This document shows, piece after piece, positions 16,301 through 24,460 of a stretch of 39,277 nucleotides of DNA. The first letter of the stretch is position 1; each line of letters opens with the position of its first letter. This DNA is from Methylobacter sp. BlB1. Its GTDB lineage: Bacteria; Pseudomonadota; Gammaproteobacteria; Methylococcales; Methylomonadaceae. A model generated the notes under the pieces. That model ran no database searches. It had not been told where the DNA came from and saw nothing but the letters and a program-made list of their open reading frames with translations. The position numbers were made by a program, and so were the translations under genes. Location of the stretch: assembly GCF_015476545.1 (NCBI RefSeq), contig NZ_JADMKV010000043.1:1-39277 (forward strand), written 5' to 3'.

Positions 16301-16753
16301 ATGAAAAAACTGACAAACCTGCTGTTGTTGATGGCCCTCGCAGCCCCTGTTGCCTTTGCGGCCAGCCATGACCATGCTGGAAAAGCCGAAGCGCCGGCCG
16401 CTCATGCTTACAAGTACAAAACCCCAAAACTGAGTCGTGCGCAGATAGACGCCCTGCTGTCGAAGCCGGATCAGCTGTTGATCATAGACGTGCGCCGTCC
16501 AGACGAGATAAGCAAAATAGGCAGTTTTCCAGTGTATCTAAATATTCAAGCCAAAGAACTGGAAAGTGCGCTGCCTTTTATTCCAAAGGATAGAAACATT
16601 GTTACCGTCTCCAATCATGCCGGCCGCGCCGGCGCTTCAGCCGATCTTTTGGCTGAGAAAGGCTTCACGGTCGTCGGTGCGATAGGCTCGCAAAACTATG
16701 AAGAGGAGGGGGGCAAAATAATCAAAATCACGCCGCCGGCTCCGAAAAAATAA
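16301..16753 (+). CDS. Secreted rhodanese-fold protein lacking the catalytic cysteine
   Basis: Periplasmic protein of 150 residues with signal peptide (cleavage near AFA, residue 20) and a single rhodanese domain. The domain shows LLIIDVRRPDEISKIGSFP (strand and CH2A-like motif) and IVTVSNHAGRAGASADLLAEKGFTVVGAIGS (active-site loop, helix and final strand). The loop position that is Cys in sulfurtransferases is Ser104, and the protein contains no cysteine at all, so it cannot form the persulfide intermediate. A binding or regulatory role is more likely. The ATG at 16301 is chosen because the signal peptide begins there. The longer upstream frame runs through the promoter. A histidine-containing N-terminus (ASHDHAGK) follows the signal. 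First gene of a + strand series. Confidence 0.78.
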   Translation: MKKLTNLLLLMALAAPVAFAASHDHAGKAEAPAAHAYKYKTPKLSRAQIDALLSKPDQLLIIDVRRPDEISKIGSFPVYLNIQAKELESALPFIPKDRNIVTVSNHAGRAGASADLLAEKGFTVVGAIGSQNYEEEGGKIIKITPPAPKK

Positions 16754-16801
16754 CTGACACGGGTAAAGTCGGAGACAGAAGAAAAACGTTAATCCTGGTA
16801 A

Positions 16802-16819
16802 GGCCACAGTTTTGTGGCC
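16802..16819 (+). promoter_or_regulatory. Hairpin between rhodanese-like and DUF1549 genes
   Basis: Perfect 7-bp stem GGCCACA-GTTT-TGTGGCC in the 122-nt gap, followed by AGGAC...GTCCT (5-bp stem) and a T-rich tract ending at 16864, directly before the ribosome site GGAG of the next gene. It could attenuate or process the transcript. Confidence 0.35.
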
Positions 16820-16875
16820 GTTTAGGGCAATAGGACCCGCAAGGTTTTAAGTCCTTTTATTTTTGGAGTAGGTCA

Positions 16876-19218
16876 ATGAAAAAGAAAATATATCCTGCCG
16901 TTTTATGGAGTCTTGCGGTAGCGATGGCGGGCAATGCCCTGGCGGCGGACGAGAAGCCCGCGGGCGCCAAGGCTGACGCGCCGCAAGCTACGCAGTCCAA
17001 ATCAAAACTGTGGTCTTACCAGCCGGTGAAAGCGCCGGTTATCCCCACCGTCAAGCAGCAAGACTGGGTGCGGACGCCGATCGACGCGTTCATCCTGCAG
17101 AAACTGGAAGAAAAAGACATCAAGCCGTCTGAGGATGCGAACCGCGAGGCCTTTATCCGGCGCGCCACGCTGGATGTCTGGGGCGTCATTCCCACGCCGG
17201 AAGAGGTCGATGCCTTCGTCAACGACTCATCCGACAACGCTTACGAGAAACTGGTCGACCGCCTGCTGGCATCGCCCAAATACGGCGAGCGCCAGGGCCG
17301 TAAATGGCTGGATTTGGCCAGATACGCCGACAGCACGGGCTTTCAGAACGACAACGACCGGCTGAACATGTGGCGTTACCGCGATTACGTCATTCATGCG
17401 TTCAACCAGGACAAGCCTTACAGCCGCTTCATTCAGGAACAGCTGGCCGGCGACGAGCTGTGGCCGGGCGACGAGCAGGCCCTGATCGCCACGGGCTTCA
17501 TGGCGCAGTTCCCGGACAACAGCAACTCGCGCGACCTGGTCCAGCGCAAGTACCAGATCACCACCGATATCACCGATACGGTAGGCAAGGTCGTCCTGGG
17601 ACAATCGCTGGAGTGCGCGAGATGCCACAACCACAAGTTCGACAAGATCAGCCAGAAGGACTATTACTCGCTGCAATCGTTCTTTGCCAACATCAACGCC
17701 GTCGACAATATTCCGGCGAAAAAAGGCGAGATCGAACGCAACTATGAGCAGCAATGGGCGAAATGGGAAGCCGCCACCAAAGACATCCGCGCCAAACGGA
17801 AAGCGATTATCGACACGCACAGGGAAGAGGCGCTCAAGTATCACAAGGAGCGTTATCTGACCGACAGCCGGGAAGCCATCTTCAAGCCTAAAGACCAATG
17901 GACGCCGCTGGATCGCTGGGTTAATCACCGCCTTGCGAATGTCACAGACGAGCAAAGCCTGACGGCTTATTTCAGGGAGAAAGGCGAAAGCACGGACTCT
18001 GCCACGTACAGCAAGGAACTTGCAGACAAATGGGCCGAGCTGGACAAGCTGAACAAGCAGCTCAGGAAATTCAATGACCTCAAGCCCGCTACCACTTCCA
18101 ATACGATCTCTGCCATGACCGAGCTGGGCTATTCCGACGCGCCGCCCACCTACGTGCTGGCCGGCGGCGATCACGAGAAGCCTCTGGAAGAAGTGCAGCC
18201 GGCGTTCCCTGCCGCCATTACCGACGAGAAGCCCGACATCAATCCGCTGTCTTTCTCATCGGGACGCCGCAGCGCCCTGGTCAAATGGCTGACCAGCCCG
18301 ACCAATCCATTGACGGCGCGGGTCTATGTCAACCGGGTCTGGGATCAGTATTTCGGGCACGGCATCGTGACGACGGTCAGCGATTTCGGCAAGGCCGGAC
18401 AAAAACCGACGCATCCCGAATTGCTGGATTATCTGGCCGACAAATTCGTCAAGGACGGCTGGAGCGTGAAAAAGCTGCATCGCGAAATCCTGTTGTCGAG
18501 CGTCTACCGGCAGTCGTCGGATCACCGCGAAGAGGCGCATAAAGCCGATCCGGACAACAAATTGCTGGCCGTTTTCCCGCGTCAGCGTCTGGAAGCCGAA
18601 CAAGTGCGGGATTCGTTGCTGGCCGCGTCCGGAAAACTGGAAGAGAAGGTGGGCGGGCCAAGCGTTTATCCGCCGCTGCCTAAAGTGATCAAGACGGGCG
18701 AGGCCAACTTTAATGGCGATCCGGCCTGGAAAACATCCAAGGATGAGCACGACCATAACCGCCGCAGCCTGTATGTCTTTACCCGGCGCAGCCTGCCTTA
18801 CCCGATCCTGGATTCGTTCAACATGGCTTCTCCGCAGGATGCGCACAGCAAACGTGAAGTGACGACCACACCGTTGCAGGCACTGACACTGTTCAATAGT
18901 GAAGTGGTGTTCGACTGGTCCAAATCGCTGGCGGGCCGCGTCATCAATGAGGCGGGCGACGATGAGTCGGATCAGCTGGACAGGCTTTATGAAATCTTGT
19001 TCGCCCGTGAGCCTGAAAGCAGCGAAAAGGACGCTCTGCAAGCCTTTCTGGACGATCAGGAAAAGGTCATCCGGGAAAAAGCATCGAAGGGCAAGTTTGA
19101 GGTCAACGTGCCAATCGGCGTGCAAGACAAACAACTGACGGATCCTGTCAGAACGGCAGCATTTGTTGACCTGGTGCATTCGGTCGTGAATTCGAACGAG
19201 TTCATCTACCGGTTTTAA
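16876..19218 (+). CDS. DUF1549/DUF1553 (PSD1-type) secreted protein
   Basis: Exported protein of 780 residues with signal peptide (cleavage after ALA, about residue 23). The DUF1549 domain (about 65-275) has PIDAFILQKLEEK, RRATLDVWGVIPTPEEVDAF, ASPKYGERQGRKWLDLARYADS and LECARCHNHKFD. The last carries a CxxCH motif (Cys247, Cys250, His251) that could bind haem c or a metal. A charged helical linker follows, then DUF1553 (about 460-775; RRSALVKWLTSP.NPLTARVYVNRVW, HPELLDYLADKFVKDGWSVKKLHREI). The fused cytochrome domain (PSCyt1) often seen at the N-terminus of planctomycete relatives is absent. The biochemical role of the family is unknown. GGAG lies 7 nt before the ATG. The DUF1501 gene follows after 32 nt, the usual partner. 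Confidence 0.88.
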   Translation: MKKKIYPAVLWSLAVAMAGNALAADEKPAGAKADAPQATQSKSKLWSYQPVKAPVIPTVKQQDWVRTPIDAFILQKLEEKDIKPSEDANREAFIRRATLDVWGVIPTPEEVDAFVNDSSDNAYEKLVDRLLASPKYGERQGRKWLDLARYADSTGFQNDNDRLNMWRYRDYVIHAFNQDKPYSRFIQEQLAGDELWPGDEQALIATGFMAQFPDNSNSRDLVQRKYQITTDITDTVGKVVLGQSLECARCHNHKFDKISQKDYYSLQSFFANINAVDNIPAKKGEIERNYEQQWAKWEAATKDIRAKRKAIIDTHREEALKYHKERYLTDSREAIFKPKDQWTPLDRWVNHRLANVTDEQSLTAYFREKGESTDSATYSKELADKWAELDKLNKQLRKFNDLKPATTSNTISAMTELGYSDAPPTYVLAGGDHEKPLEEVQPAFPAAITDEKPDINPLSFSSGRRSALVKWLTSPTNPLTARVYVNRVWDQYFGHGIVTTVSDFGKAGQKPTHPELLDYLADKFVKDGWSVKKLHREILLSSVYRQSSDHREEAHKADPDNKLLAVFPRQRLEAEQVRDSLLAASGKLEEKVGGPSVYPPLPKVIKTGEANFNGDPAWKTSKDEHDHNRRSLYVFTRRSLPYPILDSFNMASPQDAHSKREVTTTPLQALTLFNSEVVFDWSKSLAGRVINEAGDDESDQLDRLYEILFAREPESSEKDALQAFLDDQEKVIREKASKGKFEVNVPIGVQDKQLTDPVRTAAFVDLVHSVVNSNEFIYRF

Positions 19219-19250
19219 AGACAACACATTATCTACGAGAGGTTTGCATT

Positions 19251-20711
19251 ATGAAGAACAAGTCACGTCGAGACTTTCTATATAAAACCGGTTACGGCCT
19301 GGGCGGATTGGCGCTGAGCGGCCTGATGCCCGGCGGCGGAGTCATCTCCAGCGCGTTCGCGGAAGAAGCTGTAAGCGCATTGGCAGGCGGTAGCCCTCTG
19401 GCGCCCAAGGGGCCGCACTTCCCGGCCAAGGCTAAAACGGTCATCTGGCTGCACATGGCCGGCGCACCCAGCACGCTGGATCTTTACGACTACAAGCCGG
19501 AGCTGATAAAACTGGCCGGCCAGGGCGTGCCCGCTTCATTCCTGAAAGGCATCAAGACCAGTACCCAAGGCGGTATTACCAAATTGATCGCTACAAACCG
19601 CACCTGGAAACAGCACGGTGAAAGCGGCGCCTGGTTTTCCGATTTATTGCCCAACCTGGCTCAGCACGCCGATGATATCGCGTTTATCAAATCCAGCGTC
19701 ACGATCGGCGCGACGCACGATATTTCAATATTGAAGTTGAATTCGGGCGGCCTGAATCCGGGACGGCCCACCTTGGGCGCATGGGTGCAATATGCGCTGG
19801 GCTCCGCCAATCCGAATCTGCCCGCTTATGTGGTGCTTTATAACGACAAGCGCGAGCCCAGAGGCGGCGTAACCAACTGGAGTTCGGGCTTCCTGCCGGC
19901 GGTCTATCAAGGCACGCCGTTCCGCCCCGGCAACTCGCCGATTCTGCATCTGAACAATCCCGAATATCTGGCGGTAGCCGAAAAACGTCATTCTCTGGAT
20001 TTGCTGAAGAAACTGAATGAGCAACACGGCTCCCGTTATCCTGAAGATTCAGAGCTTCAGGCGCGCACCGAATCCTATGAACTGGCCTATCGCATGCAGG
20101 AAACCGCGCCGGAAGCGGTCGACTACAGCAAGGAATCCGATGCGGTCAAGGAACTGTACGGGCTTAATGATGAAGTCACGAAACCTTACGGCGAACTGTT
20201 GCTGCGCGCCCGGCGCCTGACCGAGCGCGGCGTGCGCTTCATCCAGGTCGTATCCGGGCCGACGGATATCAAGGGCGACAGCCGGGACTGGGACGCCCAT
20301 TCCAACATCGAGGAAAATCACAGCACGCATGCCCGCATCGTCGACAAACCGATCGCTGGCCTGCTCAAGGATCTGAAAGCCAATGGCCTGTTGGATTCCA
20401 CACTGGTGGTTTGGACCTCGGAGTTCGGTAGAACCTCCTGGAGCGAGTCCGGCGACGGGCGCGACCACAATCCCTGGGGCTACACGCAATGGATGGCGGG
20501 CGGCGGCGTCAAGGCCGGCACGACTTACGGCTCGACCGATGAAATCGGTCTGCAGGCTGAAAAAGGCAAGGAAGTCGATACCTATGATTTGCATGCGACG
20601 GTCCTGAACCAGCTGGGTCTGGATCACCTGAAAGTCATCTACAAAAATCTGGGCCGGTCCGAGCGTCCGACCGTGGTTTACGGAAAAGTCATCAAGGAAC
20701 TTATCGCCTAG
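19251..20711 (+). CDS. DUF1501 protein, Tat-exported
   Basis: Exported protein of 486 residues with a twin-arginine motif at the extreme N-terminus (KSRRDFLYKTG) and a hydrophobic segment through residue 37, so it is secreted folded, probably with a metal or cofactor. DUF1501 is related to the alkaline-phosphatase/sulfatase fold. Matching segments are VIWLHMAGAPSTLDLYDYKP, DWDAHSNIEENHSTHARIVD, VVWTSEFGRT and GRDHNPWGYTQWMAGGGVKAGTTYG, whose Asp and His residues fit metal ligands. The reaction is not known. Pairing with a DUF1549/DUF1553 gene is very common in Planctomycetes and Verrucomicrobia, less so in gammaproteobacteria, which suggests acquisition by transfer. A ribosome site GAGAGG precedes the ATG. 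Confidence 0.88.
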   Translation: MKNKSRRDFLYKTGYGLGGLALSGLMPGGGVISSAFAEEAVSALAGGSPLAPKGPHFPAKAKTVIWLHMAGAPSTLDLYDYKPELIKLAGQGVPASFLKGIKTSTQGGITKLIATNRTWKQHGESGAWFSDLLPNLAQHADDIAFIKSSVTIGATHDISILKLNSGGLNPGRPTLGAWVQYALGSANPNLPAYVVLYNDKREPRGGVTNWSSGFLPAVYQGTPFRPGNSPILHLNNPEYLAVAEKRHSLDLLKKLNEQHGSRYPEDSELQARTESYELAYRMQETAPEAVDYSKESDAVKELYGLNDEVTKPYGELLLRARRLTERGVRFIQVVSGPTDIKGDSRDWDAHSNIEENHSTHARIVDKPIAGLLKDLKANGLLDSTLVVWTSEFGRTSWSESGDGRDHNPWGYTQWMAGGGVKAGTTYGSTDEIGLQAEKGKEVDTYDLHATVLNQLGLDHLKVIYKNLGRSERPTVVYGKVIKELIA

Positions 20712-20721
20712 GAAGGCTCGC

Positions 20722-20753
20722 CCGGTCCCGGAAGATTAGGTTTTCGGGACCGG
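20722..20753 (+). terminator. Hairpin after DUF1501 gene
   Basis: Perfect 9-bp stem CCGGTCCCG / CGGGACCGG with a 14-nt loop, starting 11 nt after the stop. There is no T-run, so it is likely a 3'-end stabiliser or partial terminator inside the gene series. Confidence 0.45.
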
Positions 20754-20820
20754 AGCGATTCAAGCAGTTATTACAAAGAGTACACGATGGGGCGACCGCT
20801 GCCGTCGGCAAGGATCAAAT

Positions 20821-21207
20821 ATGCACAAAATGATTAACCTTTTCGGAATCGTTCTCGTGTTGGCCAGCAGTATAGCCACTGCCGAAAGCGAATTCGATTT
20901 CGAAGAATTGATGGAAGCAGTAGACAACAATACCCATAACCTGCAGGACAGCATTACCAACAAGGACCGTGACTCGGCCATTGCTCTGGCCAAAGAGCTT
21001 CAGAATGCGTTCAAACTGGTCGAAGGCTTCTTCGATAAGCGCGGCAATGCCGCCGATGCCGTGGCCGACTCCAAGATCTATCAGGACAATGCGGCCGCCA
21101 TCGTGAAATTCGTCGAAGCCAACGATTACGACTCGGCATCCAACAAGGCCATTGAGATTTCCAAGTCCTGCGATCAGGCCTGCCACGATACCTACAAACC
21201 CCTTTGA
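20821..21207 (+). CDS. Small c-type cytochrome-like protein with CX3CH motif
   Basis: Periplasmic protein of 128 residues with a signal peptide (cleavage after TAE/ATA, about residue 20) and an all-helical body. The C-terminus reads SKSCDQACHDTY, placing the haem-type motif at the end as in cytochromes c' and c556. The motif has three residues between the cysteines (Cys117, Cys121, His122) rather than two, which is atypical. Either haem attachment uses the less common CX3CH form, or the protein is a degenerate relative that binds no haem. AAGGA lies upstream with normal spacing. The next gene starts within 13 nt of its stop. Confidence 0.7.
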   Translation: MHKMINLFGIVLVLASSIATAESEFDFEELMEAVDNNTHNLQDSITNKDRDSAIALAKELQNAFKLVEGFFDKRGNAADAVADSKIYQDNAAAIVKFVEANDYDSASNKAIEISKSCDQACHDTYKPL

Positions 21208-21219
21208 ATGAGCACTTAC

Positions 21220-21807
21220 ATGAAACGTTTTCTATTAGCCTGTCTATTGTCGAACGCCATCACGCTGCCGGCCGTTGCCGCCCTGAAAGAAGGTGATACG
21301 GCGCCGGATTTTGAAGCGCAGGCTTCACTGGCCGGCAAACCTTTTGCCTTTTCCCTGAAGGAATCCCTGAAGAAAGGCCCTGTCGTGGTCTATTTCTATC
21401 CGTCGGCCTATACGGGCGGCTGCAATCTGCAAGCGCACACGTTCGCCGTCAACCATGACAAATTCACGGCCGCCGGCGCGACGGTTATCGGCGTGTCGCT
21501 GGACAGCATCGAGCGGCTCAACGTCTTTTCGGCCGATCCTGAGTACTGCGAGGGCAAAGTGGCCGTCGCCTCCGATGCCAACGGCAAAATCAGCAAAGCC
21601 TTCGACTTGGCCGTGAGGGAGGCGGCGCCGGGCAAGAAGGATACGCGCGGCGAGGAAATCAATCACGGCTTTGCCGAACGCACGACCTTTATCGTCACGC
21701 CCGACGGCAGGATAGCGGCAACGCTGGACGGGCTTAAACCGGTTCAGAATGTTGAAAAGGCGCTAGCAGTCGTGCAGCAGCTGGCGGTCAGCCAGGCAGC
21801 GAAATAG
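21220..21807 (+). CDS. Exported peroxiredoxin (AhpC/BCP type)
   Basis: Thiol peroxidase with thioredoxin fold and a signal peptide, hence periplasmic. The peroxidatic motif PSAYTGGC fits PxxxTxxC, with Cys68 in the shorter reading. No cysteine lies five residues later as in most BCP/PrxQ proteins. The only other candidate resolver is in DPEYCEGKVAVASD. The domain begins LKEGDTAPDFEAQ and ends with FIVTPDGRIAATLDG. Two starts are possible, 21208 and 21220. The second places a basic residue and hydrophobic core directly at the N-terminus (MKRFLLACLLS) and is preferred. Together with adjacent cytochromes it suggests peroxide removal in the envelope during the redox process served by this cluster. 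Confidence 0.82.
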   Translation: MKRFLLACLLSNAITLPAVAALKEGDTAPDFEAQASLAGKPFAFSLKESLKKGPVVVYFYPSAYTGGCNLQAHTFAVNHDKFTAAGATVIGVSLDSIERLNVFSADPEYCEGKVAVASDANGKISKAFDLAVREAAPGKKDTRGEEINHGFAERTTFIVTPDGRIAATLDGLKPVQNVEKALAVVQQLAVSQAAK

Positions 21808-21808
21808 C

Positions 21809-22453
21809 GTGCGGTTTCTGGCTTTCGGCATGCTCGCGCTTTTGGTATCGGGTAAATCCGTGGCGGTTGATGAGGACGCCAGTACGATCAAGCAGCGTAT
21901 CGGCAGCGGCGATCCGGCAACAGGCAGGGAAACGTCGGCGTCCGAGCGCTGCCAGGAATGCCACGGCCAGGACGGCAACAGCGATGACGGTAGGATTCCC
22001 AGCCATGCCGGGCAATATGCCGGCTACCTGATCAAGCAGCTCCGAGATTTCCAGAGCGGCGCACGCAAACACCCGGTCATGAGCGTGGTCGCCGAGGACT
22101 TGAGCGAAGCCGACATGGCCGATATCGCCGCCTACTTCGCCAGCCAGAAACGCAGGCAGGACAATTCGGCAGGCGGGAATGCCGCCGGGGGAAACCTGTT
22201 CAGCAACGGCGACCAGGCCCGAGCCATCGAGGCTTGCGCCAATTGTCACGGCGAAGGCGGCAAGGGGAGAAGCGCCGATAACGTGACCTATCCGGCCATC
22301 GGCGGCCAGCACAAGACTTACCTGAGCGGACAGCTTGTCAATTGGAAGCTGGGCGAGCGCACCAACAGCCCGGGCGGCGTCATGAACAAAATTGCCAAAG
22401 CGCTGACCGATGATGAGATCGAAGCGCTGTCGACTTACCTTTCCGGACTGTAG
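21809..22453 (+). CDS. Dihaem cytochrome c, c4-like
   Basis: Periplasmic electron carrier of 214 residues with two class I cytochrome c domains. Haem sites are CQECH (Cys48, Cys51, His52) and CANCH (Cys143, Cys146, His147). Candidate sixth ligands are Met91 (KHPVMSVV) and the Met in GGVMNKIA. Each domain closes with the usual helix (MADIAAYF; IEALSTYLSGL). The start is a GTG only 1 nt after the peroxiredoxin stop, indicating tight translational coupling. A signal peptide covers the first ~20 residues. It probably passes electrons to a terminal oxidase or peroxidase. Confidence 0.88.
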   Translation: MRFLAFGMLALLVSGKSVAVDEDASTIKQRIGSGDPATGRETSASERCQECHGQDGNSDDGRIPSHAGQYAGYLIKQLRDFQSGARKHPVMSVVAEDLSEADMADIAAYFASQKRRQDNSAGGNAAGGNLFSNGDQARAIEACANCHGEGGKGRSADNVTYPAIGGQHKTYLSGQLVNWKLGERTNSPGGVMNKIAKALTDDEIEALSTYLSGL

Positions 22454-22471
22454 GGGCGAATTCATTCGCCC
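22454..22471 (+). repeat. Short palindrome GGGCGAAT family after cytochrome gene
   Basis: GGGCGAATTCATTCGCCC directly follows the cytochrome stop, and CTCTTTTTAC follows it, so this copy could also act as a weak terminator. The same family occurs at 7667-7684. Confidence 0.6.
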
Positions 22472-22505
22472 TCTTTTTACTTGCTTATCGTTGAGAATAA
22501 AACAA

Positions 22506-24095
22506 ATGAAAACCTTGAAACGTCTGTTATTTGAAGTCCATCGCTGGCTGGGCATCGTCCTGGCCTTGTTCATGTTTTTCTGGTTCGTGACAGGGCTGGT
22601 CATCATGTATACCACGCCGGCCGCGCAAAGCCGTAGCCAGCGGCTGGCCCATACCGAGACGCTGGCGCCTGAAGCCGGCTGGCTGAGTCTTGGCGAGGCC
22701 TGGGACCGTAGCACTGAACAGCGCAAGGCGGCCGCGGCTCGCCGAGCCAAGATCGCAGACAATGCCGGCGCTCAAAAGCCGCCGGCAGGCGAGGTCGGCA
22801 TTGCCGATGCCAGACTCGTGCGCAGCGGCGGCGAACCGCTGTGGCTGATCGAGGACGATCGCGGCCGCTATTTCGCACTATCCGCGATCGATGGCTCGCT
22901 GCATGACATTTCCGTGGAACAGGCCCTGAAAATCGCGCAAAACTGGTCGGGCGGCGATAATCAGGTCATGCATCTGGAAACGGTCGACAAGACGATCAAG
23001 GTACGCAACCAGGATGCCTTGAGCCCGTTCCATCACATTGCCATCGACAACGACGCGGGTGAAGAACTGTTCATTTCCGCACGCACCGGCGAGGTGCTGC
23101 ATGCGTCCACACGCGTGGACCGCGCTTTTTACTGGGCCGGCAACTGGCTGCATCTGTTCAAGCCGCTGGACGCCGTCGGCCTGGGCCACATCCGCGAAGA
23201 CGTGCAATTCTGGCTGGGCCTGTCGGCGACGATCGCCACATTGACGGGACTGATCATAGGCTGGCTGCGCTGGCGGCCCGGCTTCGGCGGCAAGCCGACC
23301 TATTCCCAGGGACGAACCCAGCCCTACCGCGAATTCTGGTTCAAATGGCACTTCTGGAGCGGCCTGATCGGCGGCACGGTGGCGCTGTCCTGGGCCATCA
23401 GCGGCTTTATCGATACCAATCCCTGGAAACTGTTCTCGCCGGCAAACCCCAGCCGCGAGGAACTGGTGCGCTACTCGGGCGGCAAGCTGCCCGCCGTGAT
23501 GCGCGACTGGCAGCCGGCTCCGCTTGAGAGCGGTTCCGATATCGTCGAGCTGGGCTGGCGCAGACTGGGCGATGAAGCAGTGCTGCTGGCCTATACCCGC
23601 GACGGACAGCGGCAGCCGCAATCGGTGACCAATACCGTGCCGCAATTCAGCCGGAATTCGCTGGCGGCCGGTGCGCAACGCCTGGCCGGCGATACCAAGA
23701 TAGAAACGCAGACGCTGTTGACTGAGTACGACAACTACTACTACCCCAGACACCATCAGGGACTGGTGGAAAAACCGCTGCCGGTGCTACGGGTGACGCT
23801 GGCCGACGAAGCCGGCACGCGGCTTTATCTGGACCCGCAGGACGGCCGCTTGCTGGCCAGGCTGGACCGGAGCCGGCAGGTGTTCCGCTGGCTGTACTCA
23901 GGCCTGCACCACTGGGATTTCGGCTGGCTGTATTATCGTCCGGTCTGGGATGTCTGGATGCTGACATGGGTGGCGTTCGGGCTGGTCCTCGGCGCCAGCG
24001 CGCTGGTGGTCGGCTGGCGGCGCCTGCGCCAGACTTTCCGCATCAAAAAGAGCGTCGGCCGCAAGGCGCAGCTCGCTCCGGAGCCGGCGGGCTGA
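22506..24095 (+). CDS. PepSY-associated membrane protein
   Basis: Inner-membrane protein of 529 residues in the PepSY-TM family, members of which often act with TonB receptors as ferric-chelate or flavin-linked reductases. Four hydrophobic segments are evident: WLGIVLALFMFFWFVTGLVI, WLGLSATIATLTGLIIGWL, FWSGLIGGTVALSWAISGFI, and WMLTWVAFGLVLGASALVVGW. Two periplasmic PepSY-like segments lie between (VEQALKIAQNWSGGDNQ; YYPRHHQGLVEKPLPVLRV). Histidines near membrane ends (EVHRWLG, LHLFKPL, LHHWDF) could bind haem. The ATG at 22506 is used; the frame extends upstream to 22410 but that would overlap the cytochrome gene and run through a hairpin. Last gene of the + series. Confidence 0.82.
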   Translation: MKTLKRLLFEVHRWLGIVLALFMFFWFVTGLVIMYTTPAAQSRSQRLAHTETLAPEAGWLSLGEAWDRSTEQRKAAAARRAKIADNAGAQKPPAGEVGIADARLVRSGGEPLWLIEDDRGRYFALSAIDGSLHDISVEQALKIAQNWSGGDNQVMHLETVDKTIKVRNQDALSPFHHIAIDNDAGEELFISARTGEVLHASTRVDRAFYWAGNWLHLFKPLDAVGLGHIREDVQFWLGLSATIATLTGLIIGWLRWRPGFGGKPTYSQGRTQPYREFWFKWHFWSGLIGGTVALSWAISGFIDTNPWKLFSPANPSREELVRYSGGKLPAVMRDWQPAPLESGSDIVELGWRRLGDEAVLLAYTRDGQRQPQSVTNTVPQFSRNSLAAGAQRLAGDTKIETQTLLTEYDNYYYPRHHQGLVEKPLPVLRVTLADEAGTRLYLDPQDGRLLARLDRSRQVFRWLYSGLHHWDFGWLYYRPVWDVWMLTWVAFGLVLGASALVVGWRRLRQTFRIKKSVGRKAQLAPEPAG

Positions 24096-24460
24096 TACGA
24101 CGGCATCGGCCCGATCTGTTGAATTGGAAACACTTTCTGCTGCCGGGTTGTTTCATAAGCAGCAGAACCTCAATGGTTGGCATGGATGGCGGAACAGTCA
24201 CGGATTGGGCAACGAGTATGCGAAAAAAGATTACTGGCTTTGTAATCAATTGACTAAGTCAATCAAGTGCCGCGTGCGCGCTGTACATAAATGTTGGCAC
24301 TATTCCTGCTCATAGTAGGGTACGCATTGCGTACCATTTTCAGAATTTGCGGACTTTGAGAATGGTACGCAATGCGTACCCTACAAAACTGCCTAGGATC
24401 GAATACCCCAAAGGGCACAAGTGAATTCGACCCTACACACAAGAAAAACCTGATCATAGT
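24096..24460. other. Intergenic region with BIME-like repeat
   Basis: Apart from the palindromic repeat at 24315-24384 nothing is recognised. Short frames in 24124-24315 lack gene-like features. Confidence 0.4.
24315..24384. repeat. BIME-like double palindrome, copy 2
   Basis: Two perfect 24-nt inverted arms (24315-24338 and 24361-24384) around a 22-nt spacer. The arm core is GGTACGCATTGCGTACC, so each arm folds on itself. Same family as 6297-6376 and 33921-33997. Confidence 0.88.

Noticed and set aside
24171..24190. TGGCATGG-containing sequence resembling a -24 element
   Set aside because: There is no GC at the correct -12 position, so it fails the sigma-54 pattern.
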